A stretch of 64,000 nt of DNA from Dehalococcoidia bacterium (GTDB taxonomy: Bacteria > Chloroflexota > Dehalococcoidia > Tepidiformales > Tepidiformaceae). A program made the position numbers and the translations under genes. Of the stretch, positions 1 to 8,129 are shown in pieces (within the stretch, counting starts at the first letter, position 1; every line of letters begins with the position of its first letter). Under the pieces are notes generated by a model. That model worked only from the letters and a program-made list of their open reading frames with translations. It ran no database searches and was not told where the DNA came from. The stretch is taken from contig JAJDUR010000088.1 of NCBI GenBank assembly GCA_022826585.1, forward strand, positions 35,891-99,890, in the 5' to 3' direction.

Positions 1-260
1 GCGTCCCCTGCTCCGCCACCTTCGACACCTACGAGCTCTTCACCGACCCCCACCTGAGCGAGCGCGGCCTCGTCGAAGAGCTGGACCACCCCGAGCTCGG
101 CACCGTGAAGGTGATGCGCATGCCCGCCCTGCTCTCGGGCTCCGACGTGCCCATGCAGGTCGCCCCCATGCTCGGCCAGCACACCCGCGAGGTCCTCGGC
201 GGCCTCGACTTCACCGAGGACGAGATCGGCGGCCTCTTCGAGCGGGGCGTCATCGCCTGA
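1..260 (+). CDS. CaiB/BaiF family CoA transferase, C-terminal fragment
   Basis: The frame is open from the window edge (first full codon at base 3) to a TGA at 258-260, giving about 85 residues. The text TDPHLSERG..ELDHPELGTVKV..P followed by PMLGQHTREVL matches the conserved C-terminal part of family III CoA transferases, which move CoA between organic acids. The N-terminal domain and the catalytic Asp lie outside the window, so the substrate cannot be judged. It ends 18 bases before the ThuA-like gene. Family assignment is fairly secure; acyl specificity is unknown. Confidence 0.8.
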   Translation, partial: VPCSATFDTYELFTDPHLSERGLVEELDHPELGTVKVMRMPALLSGSDVPMQVAPMLGQHTREVLGGLDFTEDEIGGLFERGVIA

Positions 261-265
261 CGGCG

Positions 266-271
266 TATCAT
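266..271 (+). promoter_or_regulatory. TATCAT -10 box, leaderless start
   Basis: TATCAT ends 7 nt before the ATG of the ThuA-like gene, with no ribosome binding site between. The spacing puts the transcription start at the start codon. No convincing -35 is visible. Confidence 0.5.
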
Positions 272-278
272 CGCGGCC

Positions 279-1028
279 ATGCCGCGTATCGATGCCTACC
301 TCGTCGCCAACGCTCGCTTCCACGACACCGACTTCGCCCGCCTGGAGCTGCTGAAGCTGCTCCACGAGGACGACGACGTGCGCGTCCGCGTCGGCGAATC
401 CTTCGCCGACACCGAGGGAATCCGCGCCGCCGACATCCTCGTGACCTATACCTGCGACCTGCGCCCCGAACCCGAGGAGGAGGAGGCCCTGCACGACTTC
501 GTCGCAGGCGGCGGGCGCTGGGTGGCGCTGCACGCCACCAACGCCCTCCTCGACTTCACGCCCGAGGGCATCATCGCACCCCGCATCTGCGACACCTTCA
601 TGGAGACGCTCGGCAGCCGCTTCCTCTCCCACCCCCCGACGCAGCCCTTCCAGGTGACGGTCACCGCTCCCGACCACCCCCTCGTCGCCGGCATCGAGCC
701 CTTCGAGGCATCCGACGAGATCTACCTGTGCGACTACTCCGAGGGCCTCACGCCCCTCCTCGAGACGCGCTTCACCGGGAAGTTCGAGGCGGGCTACGTC
801 GAGAACGACTGGCCCGACGACGACCCCCGCCTCATCGCCTACCTGCGCGAGCTGGGTGCGGGCGCCGTCTTCTACCTCACCCTCGGCCACTCCTGCGGCA
901 AGTACGACATGCAGCCGCTCGTGGAAGAAGCCCCGATCATGCGCGGCTCCTGGGAGCTCCCCGTCTTCTACGAGCTCGTCCGCCGCGGCCTCGCCTGGGC
1001 CAAGGAGCCGGCAAAGGCGTCTGCGTAG
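279..1028 (+). CDS. ThuA-like domain protein
   Basis: A 249-residue protein with the ThuA (trehalose-utilisation) flavodoxin-like/class I glutamine amidotransferase-like fold. The signs are the early ADILVTYTCD strand, a glycine-rich FVAGGGRWVALHATNA turn where amidotransferases have the nucleophile elbow, and a late GAGAVFYLTLGHS segment. No catalytic Cys is present at the elbow, as is usual for ThuA proteins, whose biochemical role is poorly defined. No signal peptide is seen. It follows the CoA transferase by 18 bases but has its own -10-like box, so it is probably transcribed separately. The start ATG is fixed by that TATCAT-N7-ATG arrangement. Confidence 0.75.
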   Translation: MPRIDAYLVANARFHDTDFARLELLKLLHEDDDVRVRVGESFADTEGIRAADILVTYTCDLRPEPEEEEALHDFVAGGGRWVALHATNALLDFTPEGIIAPRICDTFMETLGSRFLSHPPTQPFQVTVTAPDHPLVAGIEPFEASDEIYLCDYSEGLTPLLETRFTGKFEAGYVENDWPDDDPRLIAYLRELGAGAVFYLTLGHSCGKYDMQPLVEEAPIMRGSWELPVFYELVRRGLAWAKEPAKASA

Positions 1029-1075
1029 GTTCTCTGGAATGCACTTGCTGAGCCAAACCAACAAGGAACAGGCGA

Positions 1076-2140
1076 ATGAAATGGATTGATGCTGCCTACG
1101 TGGTGTTACGGGAAGCTGGGGAGCCGCTCGACAAGCGCGAACTATCTGACCGAATCTTGGAACGCGGCCTGCTGAAAACCAACGGGAAGACGCCCTGGGA
1201 GACAGTTCGTGCTCGCATTCAAACCGACATCAATGAGAAAGCGGAAGCATCCCGCTTTCGGCAGGTCGGCCACTCGTTCACCCTTCGAGAACACCACGCT
1301 GCCCCTCAGACGCCGGGGCTTCCTGAGCACAGTCCCGCTCCCGAGCCACGGTTGGGGAGCAAGGCGACAGCCGGGACAAGGGCGGCGGCCACCCGAGCGG
1401 GATCGGCGATGTCGTTTGCGGACGCAGCCGAAGAAGTCCTCCAGAGGTCAGGCTCTCGCGAACCGATGCACTACGAAGAGATTACGAAGCGTGCGATTGA
1501 CCGAGGTCTCATTCGTCCGGAAGGTAAGACGCCCGCGACTTCCCTTAACGCCATCATCGGAACCGAGATTCGACAACGGGAGGCTAGGGGTGAACAGCAC
1601 CGCTTTGTTAGGCATGGCAGGGGTCTTCTTGGACTGACCGAGTGGCTGCCTCTGGGGCTCGCTACGGAGATCGCGGATCACAATCGTGAGGTGCGAACGA
1701 AGCTGCTTCAGCGGGCCAAGGAGGGGTCACCCGCCGACTTCGAACAACTCGTGCGCACACTCTTGTTGAAGATGGGCTTCGATGCGGAAGTGACCAACCT
1801 GAGCGGGGACGGTGGCATTGATGTGCGGGGCACGCTCGTCGTTGCCAACGTTGTGCGGATCCGGATGGCGGTGCAGGCCAAGAGGTGGAAGGCCAATGTA
1901 CCGGCACCCGTTGTTCAACAGGTGCGTGGCAGCTTGGACACCCACGAGCAAGGTCTCATCATCACGACCAGTGACTTTAGTTCCGGTGCGCGGAAGGAGG
2001 CAGAGCGCGTCGGTGCCTCTCACCCTATTGCGTTGATGAATGGTGAGCAGCTGGCGGATCTCCTTGCGGAGCATGAGATTGGCATGGAACGACAGTCACA
2101 TACCCTATTCCGGCTCGTTGAGTCGGACATGGAAACGTAG
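1076..2140 (+). CDS. Mrr-type restriction endonuclease with two HARE-HTH domains
   Basis: A 354-residue protein. Residues about 1-75 and 110-190 are two related winged-helix HARE-HTH modules; both carry an LDKREL/MHYEEI..RGL..GKTP..(S/T) pattern. Residues about 210-345 form an Mrr-like PD-(D/E)xK nuclease: FEQLVRTLLLKMGF, GDGGIDVRG with the catalytic Asp, then QAKRW. Such proteins cut DNA, often modified DNA, and act in defence; HARE-HTH is proposed to sense modified DNA. AAGGA lies 8 nt before the ATG. Third codon positions are much less GC-biased than in neighbours, which suggests recent transfer. No methyltransferase is adjacent, so a type IV-like solitary role is likelier than a classical restriction-modification pair. 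Confidence 0.85.
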   Translation: MKWIDAAYVVLREAGEPLDKRELSDRILERGLLKTNGKTPWETVRARIQTDINEKAEASRFRQVGHSFTLREHHAAPQTPGLPEHSPAPEPRLGSKATAGTRAAATRAGSAMSFADAAEEVLQRSGSREPMHYEEITKRAIDRGLIRPEGKTPATSLNAIIGTEIRQREARGEQHRFVRHGRGLLGLTEWLPLGLATEIADHNREVRTKLLQRAKEGSPADFEQLVRTLLLKMGFDAEVTNLSGDGGIDVRGTLVVANVVRIRMAVQAKRWKANVPAPVVQQVRGSLDTHEQGLIITTSDFSSGARKEAERVGASHPIALMNGEQLADLLAEHEIGMERQSHTLFRLVESDMET

Positions 2141-2156
2141 CTTCAGCCTCCCTCCC

Positions 2157-2939
2157 CTAGGCCATCATCGCCCCGTCGACCGGCAGCCAGACGCCGCTGA
2201 TGTACGACGCCTCGTCCGACACCAGGAAGGTGACCGCGTTCGCGATTTCGTCGGGCGTGCCAAGGCGGCCGCCGTCCAGCGTCGGGCCGGTGCTCCCGCC
2301 GCGACCGCCGACGGGCTCGTCCTGGTCGCGGTACAGCTCTGCCGCCTCCGCTGCCGCGGTGTGCAGCATGGGCGTGTCGATCGTGCCAGGGCAGATCGCG
2401 TTCACGCGCACGCCCTGGGGGCCGTACGCCCGCGCCAGCGAGCGCGTCAGGTTGATGACGCCGGCCTTCGTCGAGCCGTACAACCCCTGCAGCGGCACCC
2501 CGTGCAGCGCCGAGACCGACGACGTGTTCACGATCGCGCCGCCGCCCGACGTGATCATGTGGCGGATGGCGACGCGGCAGCCCAGCATCACCCCCCGCAG
2601 GTTGACCCCCATCATCTGGTCCCACTTCTCCATCGGGTCGTTGATGGAGTCGAACCAGAAGTGGATGGCGGCGTTGTTGTGGAGAACGTCCAGCCCGCCC
2701 AGCTCGTTGACGGCGTAGGCCCCGACCGCTTCCCAGTCCGCCTCGCTCGCCGCGTCCGCGTGGATGTAGTGGACATCGCCGCCGGCCGCCTTGATCGCGT
2801 CGATGGCGGCGTGGCCGGCCTCGTCGTTCACGTCGGTGCCGATCACCCGCGCGCCCTCGCGCGCCCAGCGCCTCGCGACCGCCTCCCCCATGCCCATGCC
2901 AACTCCGGTGACGATCCCGACCTTGCCTTCCAGGAGCAT
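2157..2939 (-). CDS. SDR family oxidoreductase
   Basis: A 260-residue classical short-chain dehydrogenase. The N-terminal TGVGMGMG is the NAD(P)-binding glycine motif (TGxxxGxG), VLHNNAA corresponds to NNAG, and SSV..YGSTK holds the catalytic Ser, Tyr and Lys. The C-terminal ISGVWLPVDGA matches the usual SDR ending. An Asp after the second strand (GTDVND) favours NAD over NADP. GGAGG precedes the ATG. It converges on the Mrr gene and diverges from the Rieske gene. The substrate cannot be deduced; a secondary alcohol or ketone is likely. Confidence 0.9.
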   Translation of the reverse strand: MLLEGKVGIVTGVGMGMGEAVARRWAREGARVIGTDVNDEAGHAAIDAIKAAGGDVHYIHADAASEADWEAVGAYAVNELGGLDVLHNNAAIHFWFDSINDPMEKWDQMMGVNLRGVMLGCRVAIRHMITSGGGAIVNTSSVSALHGVPLQGLYGSTKAGVINLTRSLARAYGPQGVRVNAICPGTIDTPMLHTAAAEAAELYRDQDEPVGGRGGSTGPTLDGGRLGTPDEIANAVTFLVSDEASYISGVWLPVDGAMMA

Positions 2940-3077
2940 CGTGCTCCCTCCTTCTCACTCGTGAGTCGCCGCCCGTCGGCGGCGTGCGCGTCAGCCTACC
3001 CCATGCGGACGGGCCCGCGGGAAGCCCCCAATTCCCGCCCTCGCTCTGCTACGATCCGGCGCGAAACCGCAGACCCT

Positions 3078-3110
3078 ATGACGGTCTCGAATCGAGGGCT
3101 CTCACCATGA
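3078..3110 (+). CDS. possible 10-codon leader ORF of the Rieske gene
   Basis: ATG at 3078 opens a 10-residue frame whose TGA overlaps the ATG of the Rieske gene (ATGA at 3107-3110). The overlap resembles the coupling used by true gene pairs in this window. No ribosome binding site is clear and the peptide is too short to judge, so this may be chance. Confidence 0.25.
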   Translation: MTVSNRGLSP

Positions 3111-4747
3111 CCGAAACCCTGACCGGCACCAACCGCTCCGCGGGCGTTGCCTACACCCAGCTCCTCGCCGAGGACAGCCACCCCGTACCCGAGTATCTGC
3201 TCCGCGACTCCCCGCTCGAGGAGGGTGAGCCCACCCTCGTCCCCGTCGAGCGCTACACCTCGCGCGAGTGGCACGACCTCGAGATGGAGAAGCTCTGGAA
3301 GCGCGTCTGGCAGATGGCCTGCCACGAGGACGACATTCCCGACGTGGGCGACTACCTCGTCTACGACGTCGCCCACCTCTCCTATCTCGTCGTGCGCGTC
3401 GGCGAGGAAGAGTTCAAGGCGTACCACAACGCTTGCCTCCATCGCGGCCGCCTCCTCCGCCAGGAAGACGGCAAGCGCGCCCGCGACCTGCGCTGCGCCT
3501 TCCACGGCTGGACCTGGAACCTCGACGGCTCCCTCAAGGAGATTCCCTGCCAGTGGGACTTCCCCTACGTGAACCCCGATGAGCAGACGCTCCCCGAGGT
3601 CAAGGTCGCGCGCTGGGGCGGGTTCATCTTCATCAACCCCGATCCCGACGCCGAGCCCTTCGAGGACTTCGTGGGCGACCTGGAGAGCCACTTCACGCTC
3701 CTCCCCTACGAGAAGCGCTACAAGGAGGCGCACGTCGCCAAGGTGCTGCGCTGCAACTGGAAGGTGGCGCAGGAAGCCTTCATGGAGGCCTACCACGTCG
3801 TCGCCACCCACCCCCAGATCCTGGCGGGCATCTGCGACGCCAACTCCAAGTACGACGTCTTCGGGAACTACGCCCGTGCCATCACGCCCAACGGCGTCCC
3901 CAGCCCCCACCTCTCCAACGTCGTCCAGGAGGAGCCGCTCCCCGACACGAGCCCCTTCAAGATGCGGCATCCTCTCACCAACGCCATCTACGACACCCAG
4001 CCCGACAGCACCGTGCTGGTCACCGCTCCCGACGGGCGCTCCGGTCTCTTCACCGAAGGCGGCAGCTGGATCAGCGGCGACCTCGGCGAGGCTGACCCGC
4101 ACATGTGCCAGTGGCTCGCGGGCAAGCAGCTCGAGACCGACGACCAGTACTGGGAGAACCGCCGCGGCAACGGCGCCTCCGGGGACGACGGCGCCGACGA
4201 GCCGGCCGAGGCCGAGAGCGCCGCGGAAGAGCTCGACAAGCGCATGGAGCAGATGACGGCAGCGCCCTCCAACGGCGCCTCCGTCCGCGAGATTGGCGCC
4301 GCCGCCATGCGCGAGGGCCTGCGTCCCGTCCTCGGCGACCTGATGGACAACGTCCCCGACGCGGAGTTGAACGACAGCATCTACTTCACGCTGTTCCCCA
4401 ACTTCCATCCGTGGGGCTCGTTCAACCGGATCGTCTACCGCTTCCGGCCGAACGGAAACAACCCGGACGAGAGCATCATGGAGTGCCTCTACCTGGCGCC
4501 CTACCCGCAGGACGGCGAGCGGCCCCCCGCCGCCCCCATCCACTGGATCGACGTCGACGACGACTGGACCGAGGCGCCCGAGCTGGGAATGCTCGCCCGC
4601 GTCTTCAACCAGGACACCTACAACCTTCCCCGCGTGCAGCTCGGCCTGCACGCCACGAAGAAGGAGTTCGTGCAGTTCGGGAACTACGGCGAGACCAAGA
4701 TCCGCCACTTCCACGCGCTGCTCGAGAACTGGGTCTCGCGGGAATAG
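3107..4747 (+). CDS. Rieske-type aromatic ring-hydroxylating oxygenase, alpha subunit
   Basis: A 546-residue protein from the ATG at 3107; the longer ORF start at 2984 adds implausible sequence. CLHRGR...CAFHGW is the Rieske [2Fe-2S] site (CxH..CxxH). EAYHVVATH gives the 2-His part of the mononuclear iron site, with the carboxylate further on. Together these are the alpha subunit of a ring-hydroxylating dioxygenase or demethylase, which inserts oxygen into aromatic or amine substrates using electrons from a reductase. Neither beta subunit nor reductase is adjacent. Residues about 355-410 carry an acidic, Ala-rich insertion longer than in many relatives. The substrate is unknown. A hairpin terminator follows. 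Confidence 0.9.
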   Translation: MTETLTGTNRSAGVAYTQLLAEDSHPVPEYLLRDSPLEEGEPTLVPVERYTSREWHDLEMEKLWKRVWQMACHEDDIPDVGDYLVYDVAHLSYLVVRVGEEEFKAYHNACLHRGRLLRQEDGKRARDLRCAFHGWTWNLDGSLKEIPCQWDFPYVNPDEQTLPEVKVARWGGFIFINPDPDAEPFEDFVGDLESHFTLLPYEKRYKEAHVAKVLRCNWKVAQEAFMEAYHVVATHPQILAGICDANSKYDVFGNYARAITPNGVPSPHLSNVVQEEPLPDTSPFKMRHPLTNAIYDTQPDSTVLVTAPDGRSGLFTEGGSWISGDLGEADPHMCQWLAGKQLETDDQYWENRRGNGASGDDGADEPAEAESAAEELDKRMEQMTAAPSNGASVREIGAAAMREGLRPVLGDLMDNVPDAELNDSIYFTLFPNFHPWGSFNRIVYRFRPNGNNPDESIMECLYLAPYPQDGERPPAAPIHWIDVDDDWTEAPELGMLARVFNQDTYNLPRVQLGLHATKKEFVQFGNYGETKIRHFHALLENWVSRE

Positions 4748-4774
4748 CCCCCCGCGCCATCGCCGAATCCGACC

Positions 4775-4801
4775 GGAGGGGCGGCCTGGCCGCCCCTCCT
4801 T
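4775..4801 (+). terminator. intrinsic terminator after the Rieske gene
   Basis: GGAGGGGCGGC / GCCGCCCCTCC forms an 11-bp perfect stem with a 3-nt loop, 27 bases after the Rieske stop codon. Only a short T stretch follows, so termination strength is uncertain. Confidence 0.6.
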
Positions 4802-4849
4802 CATGGTCGGGTGCTGGCAAGGCCGCCACCGAAACGGCATCATGGACAC

Positions 4850-4999
4850 ATGAGCGAGAAGGCAGACAAGGCGCAGGCGACGCCATCGGCACCGAAACCG
4901 AAAGTTGAGATACCACCGCCGTCGGAAAAGCCTCCTCATGTCACGCCGAGAGGCTATCCCCGGACCTTCCCCGCGCCCGTGTCGCCACCGGGCGACTGA
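4850..4999 (+). CDS. small proline/lysine-rich hypothetical protein
   Basis: A 49-residue ORF from the ATG at 4850: an N-terminal Lys/Ala-rich stretch followed by a Pro-rich tail with PPPSEKPPH and PRGYPRTFPAPVSPPGD. CATCAT lies 6 nt before the ATG, like the leaderless starts elsewhere here, which supports this start over the upstream one at 4811. There are no membrane segments, cysteines or known domain. Its stop abuts the stop of the convergent membrane-protein gene. Codon use is less GC-biased than that of neighbours. Function unknown; it could be a disordered linker-like peptide or not a gene. Confidence 0.4.
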   Translation: MSEKADKAQATPSAPKPKVEIPPPSEKPPHVTPRGYPRTFPAPVSPPGD

Positions 5000-5533
5000 C
5001 TAGTGGGCTAGCGCGATTGTCAGGGTCGCGCCCACAACCGCCACTTCCCCCAGGAACAGGAACGTCTGCCGTCTGACGAACCGCGCGGTTCTTCCCAGTT
5101 CCCGCTCCGCGACCGGCTGAATCCGCTCGATGTACTCGCGTGCCACCCAGAGTGCGATCTGCTCGTCGCTCCACCTGGACTCCTCCTGGTCGACGAGGGC
5201 TGCGAGGTCCAGCACATCGGGTGCGTCGGGAACGACTGCTGCGCGCTCGGCCAGCACGGCGTAGATGGTCGACATGCCGAACAGAATGAGCGCCACCACT
5301 GAGCCGATCCAGAGACCCGCTGGCAGGTCTTCCGAGAGAGCAAGAAGCGCTGCCGAGGCCGTCACGGCGAGGGCGCCGATGCTGAGGTAAGCGCGTGACT
5401 GTTGTCGGAGGTGGTCGACTGAGACCAATACGTTGTTGTTCAGCCGCACCATCTGCTCAAGCAGCAGGCGCGCGCCCGGGATTGCGACATCGCCGGCCGG
5501 AGTTCCTGATTCGCCTGCGCCACCATTGCTCAC
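5000..5533 (-). CDS. hypothetical three-TM membrane protein
   Basis: About 177 residues. The GTG at 5533 is preferred over the ATG at 5545 because TATGGT lies exactly 7 nt before it. Predicted membrane helices are near residues 47-66 (YLSIGALAVTASAALLAL), 72-92 (GLWIGSVVALILFGMSTIYAVL) and 155-175 (TFLFLGEVAVVGATLTIAL). A roughly 60-residue acidic, helical loop (DLAALVDQEESRWSDEQIALWVAREYIERI) lies between TM2 and TM3. This two-helix plus helical-domain plus third-helix layout resembles small membrane effectors of phage-defence systems (Pycsar/SLATT-like), but no cyclase or sensor is adjacent. That comparison rests on architecture only; I do not recognise the family. Confidence 0.7.
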   Translation of the reverse strand: MSNGGAGESGTPAGDVAIPGARLLLEQMVRLNNNVLVSVDHLRQQSRAYLSIGALAVTASAALLALSEDLPAGLWIGSVVALILFGMSTIYAVLAERAAVVPDAPDVLDLAALVDQEESRWSDEQIALWVAREYIERIQPVAERELGRTARFVRRQTFLFLGEVAVVGATLTIALAH

Positions 5534-5578
5534 GGCACCTACCATACCGAGAGCGGCCGCAACGAACGACCCGGGAAA

Positions 5579-6373
5579 TCAGCGCTGCAGCCAGCGGTAG
5601 TGGAGCTCGCTCGCCCACGCCGTAAGCCCCGGGAATACCTCCGCGAGCACGTTCGCGATTCGCATCAGCGGCTGCAGGTGCACCTCCGCCGAGGGGCGTT
5701 GCACCGACCGCACGATCGCCCGTGCGACCTGCCCCGGCGTCTGCACGGGGCCGAGGGGCGCCGGGACGTACTCGGACGAGTATGAGGGCGCGTTCGCGAA
5801 GAACTCCGTGTCGGTGCTCGCCGGCAGCACCAGCGACACGCTCACGCCCGACCCCGCCAGTTCCCCTCGCAGCGCCTGCGTGAGGCCGGTCAGCGCGAAC
5901 TTGCTGGCCGCGTAGGCCCCGTGATACGGCCAGCTCCGCTTCCCCACCACCGACCCGACGTTCACGATGTGCCCCGACCGCTGCCGCCGCATGTGCGGCA
6001 GGACGGCGCGGATCGCCTGGTGCGTGCCGAGCACGTTCGTCTCCAGCAGGTCGCGGAACGCCTCCTCGGGTGTGTCCTCGATACGGCCGTAGAGGCCGAA
6101 GCCGGCGTTGTTCACGAGCACGTCGATGCGCCCGAAGTTAGCCATCGCCGCCTCCACCAGCGCCTCCACCTCCTCGCGCCGGCGCACGTCGCAGCGAATG
6201 GCCAGCGTCTCCACCCCGAAGCGCTCCTCGAGGCGTTCCGCCAGCCGCTGGAGTCGCTCCTGCGATCGCGCCGCCAGCACCACGCTCGCGCCTTCCCGCG
6301 CGAAGCGCACCGCCGTCGCCCGACCGATGCCCGAGCTTGCCCCGGTGATGATGACGACGGGCGCGGCGGGCAT
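5579..6373 (-). CDS. SDR family oxidoreductase at the end of the hopanoid operon
   Basis: 264 residues from the ATG at 6371-6373, which overlaps the hpnG stop by one base (TGATG). Motifs: TGASSGIG nucleotide binding, NNAGFG, GSVVGKRSWPYHGAYAASK with catalytic Ser/Tyr/Lys. The C-terminal ~60 residues (VQRPSAEVHLQPLMRIANVLAEVFPGLTAWASELHYRW) resemble SDRs with a hydrophobic C-terminal helix. It is clearly co-transcribed with hpnH-hpnG, so oxidation or reduction of a hopanoid side chain or of a membrane lipid is an attractive inference. It is not HpnA, which is an epimerase-like extended SDR. Confidence 0.85.
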   Translation of the reverse strand: MPAAPVVIITGASSGIGRATAVRFAREGASVVLAARSQERLQRLAERLEERFGVETLAIRCDVRRREEVEALVEAAMANFGRIDVLVNNAGFGLYGRIEDTPEEAFRDLLETNVLGTHQAIRAVLPHMRRQRSGHIVNVGSVVGKRSWPYHGAYAASKFALTGLTQALRGELAGSGVSVSLVLPASTDTEFFANAPSYSSEYVPAPLGPVQTPGQVARAIVRSVQRPSAEVHLQPLMRIANVLAEVFPGLTAWASELHYRWLQR

Positions 6374-7053
6374 CAGGCCAGCAGGTCGTCGCCGAGGGGG
6401 ACCGTGTCGCGGGCCACGCGCGCCACGACCGGCGTGCCCGCGCGCAATGCCCGAAGGGCCGGCCAGAGGGCCAGTCCCAGCCTCCCGCCCGCGATCCACT
6501 CGTGCGGCCGCAGCGCCATCCGGAACGCCGTCCCGAAATCGGCTTCCCCGTTCCAGTCGTGCAGGGAACCCGGCAGCGACATCGTGGCGGGGTCGATGAT
6601 CGCCCGCAGCGCCATCCAGTTCGCCCCGTGCTCGGTGGCCGTGCGCGCAAATGCGGCGGTCTCCATGTCGGCCCCGGCCGCGCCGTGGATGTTCCAGAGG
6701 TCGCGCTTCGCGTCGCGCGTCGCCACCGGCTTCGGGACCGTTACGAGCCGCGAGCAGACGAACCGCGACCCTTCGTTCCGCATCGCCCGGCGGGCGCTCG
6801 AGAGGGTCGTCTCGGGCGGCTGAAGCCCCTCACCCGCCTCGTCCAGCACTTCCCGCGCCAGGATCAGGTCCCCCGTCCGGAGCGAGGGGTCGAGCCCGCC
6901 GCAGAGCCCGGCGATGAGCACGGTGTCCGGCTTCTGCTCCTGCAGCAGCGTCGCGAGCGCGCGTTCGCCCGCCTCACCCGTGCCGGTGATCTGGCACCCC
7001 GACCCGATCGCGCGCGCCTCGCGCGCCGTGGGCGCCACGATGAGCAGGCTCAC
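6373..7053 (-). CDS. hpnG: hopanoid-associated nucleoside phosphorylase HpnG
   Basis: 226 residues from a GTG start whose GTGA overlaps the hpnH stop. It belongs to the purine/uridine phosphorylase superfamily: an IVAPTAREARAI N-terminus, TVLIAGLCGGLDPSLRTGDLILA (phosphate/ribose region) and GADMETAAFARTA carrying the conserved Met-Glu of nucleosidases. In hopanoid producers HpnG removes adenine from adenosylhopane to give a ribosylhopane, the step after HpnH. Position and overlap with hpnH agree. The longer 671-residue ORF in this frame is an artefact of open sequence upstream. Confidence 0.9.
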   Translation of the reverse strand: MSLLIVAPTAREARAIGSGCQITGTGEAGERALATLLQEQKPDTVLIAGLCGGLDPSLRTGDLILAREVLDEAGEGLQPPETTLSSARRAMRNEGSRFVCSRLVTVPKPVATRDAKRDLWNIHGAAGADMETAAFARTATEHGANWMALRAIIDPATMSLPGSLHDWNGEADFGTAFRMALRPHEWIAGGRLGLALWPALRALRAGTPVVARVARDTVPLGDDLLA

Positions 7054-8075
7054 GAACTGCCGCGGCCGCCCATCGTGCCCAGCGCCGCGCGGACGCCCTC
7101 GAGCGGGCTCGCCATGGTTGCGCCCACCGCCGTGGCCTCGTAGCCGCAGTGCGCCATGCAGTTCGTGCAGCGCGCATCCCGCCCGTAGCCGTACCGCTCC
7201 CACTCCGTCTCTTCGATCAGCTCGACGAAGCTCTCGGCGTAGCTCTCGTTCATCAGGTAGCAGGGACGCTGCCAGCCCAGCACGCTGCGCGTCGGGTTGC
7301 CCCAGGCCGTGCACTGCATCGCCCGCTTCCCCTGCAGGAAGTCGAGGAACACCGGCGTGTGGAAGAACCGCCAGCGGCGCCGGTCGGGAGAATCCAGGAT
7401 CGACTTGAACGTCGAGATCATCTCCGGGCGCTTCAGGAACACGCTCTGGTTCGGCGCCTTGGGGTAGTCGTACCCCGGCGAGACCATCATCCCGTCCACG
7501 TTCAGGTCGTCCATCAGGAAGTTGAACAGGTCGCCCATCTCCGTGGGCGAGCTGTCGTTGAACACGGTTGTGTTCGTGCTCACGCGGTAGCCCTGCTCCT
7601 TCGCCAGGCGAATGGCGTTCACCGCCTTGTCGAACACGCCATCGCGGTCCACGGCCTTGTCGTGCTGCTCGCGCAGCCCGTCCATGTGCACGCTGACGGT
7701 GAGGTAGGGCGAGGGCTTTAGCTTCGGCAGCCAGCGCTCGAGCAGGATCGCGTTCGTGCAGAGGTACACGAACTTCTTCCGCTCGATCAGCCCCCCCACG
7801 ATCTCGTCGATCTGGGGGTGGATGAGCGGTTCCCCGCCCGCGATGGAGACGACCGGCGCGCCGCACTCGTCGGCTGCTTCCCAGCACTCCTCCGGGGAGA
7901 GGTACGTGTTCAGGATCTCTTCTGGATGCTGGATCTTCCCGCAGCCCTCGCATTCGAGGTTGCAGCGATACAGCGGCTCCAGCATGAGCACGAGGGGATA
8001 GCGCTCCTTGCGAAGCAGCTTCTGCTTCAGCAGGTAACGGCTGACGGCGAACGCCTGGCGAAGGGGGATACCCAT
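7050..8075 (-). CDS. hpnH: adenosylhopane synthase HpnH (radical SAM)
   Basis: 341 residues starting at the ATG at 8075, preceded by GGAG. CNLECEGC is the radical SAM CxxxCxxC cluster site. AGGEPLIHPQI is the SAM-binding GGEP region. A cysteine-rich CTNCMAHCGYEATA C-terminus is typical of HpnH. HpnH joins the 5'-deoxyadenosyl radical to hopene, building the adenosylhopane precursor of extended C35 hopanoids. The N-terminal MGIPLRQAFAVSRYLLKQKL is family-typical. Transcribed after hpnE with a 54-base gap and coupled to hpnG downstream. Confidence 0.95.
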   Translation of the reverse strand: MGIPLRQAFAVSRYLLKQKLLRKERYPLVLMLEPLYRCNLECEGCGKIQHPEEILNTYLSPEECWEAADECGAPVVSIAGGEPLIHPQIDEIVGGLIERKKFVYLCTNAILLERWLPKLKPSPYLTVSVHMDGLREQHDKAVDRDGVFDKAVNAIRLAKEQGYRVSTNTTVFNDSSPTEMGDLFNFLMDDLNVDGMMVSPGYDYPKAPNQSVFLKRPEMISTFKSILDSPDRRRWRFFHTPVFLDFLQGKRAMQCTAWGNPTRSVLGWQRPCYLMNESYAESFVELIEETEWERYGYGRDARCTNCMAHCGYEATAVGATMASPLEGVRAALGTMGGRGSS

Positions 8076-8129
8076 CCTGACTCCTCCGGGGAACTGGCGG
8101 CACAGCATACGGAGCCAGGGGCGCGAAGG

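Noticed and set aside
2996-4939. 647-residue minus-strand ORF
   Set aside because: Antisense shadow of the Rieske gene: low-complexity composition with no domain, caused by GC-rich third positions.
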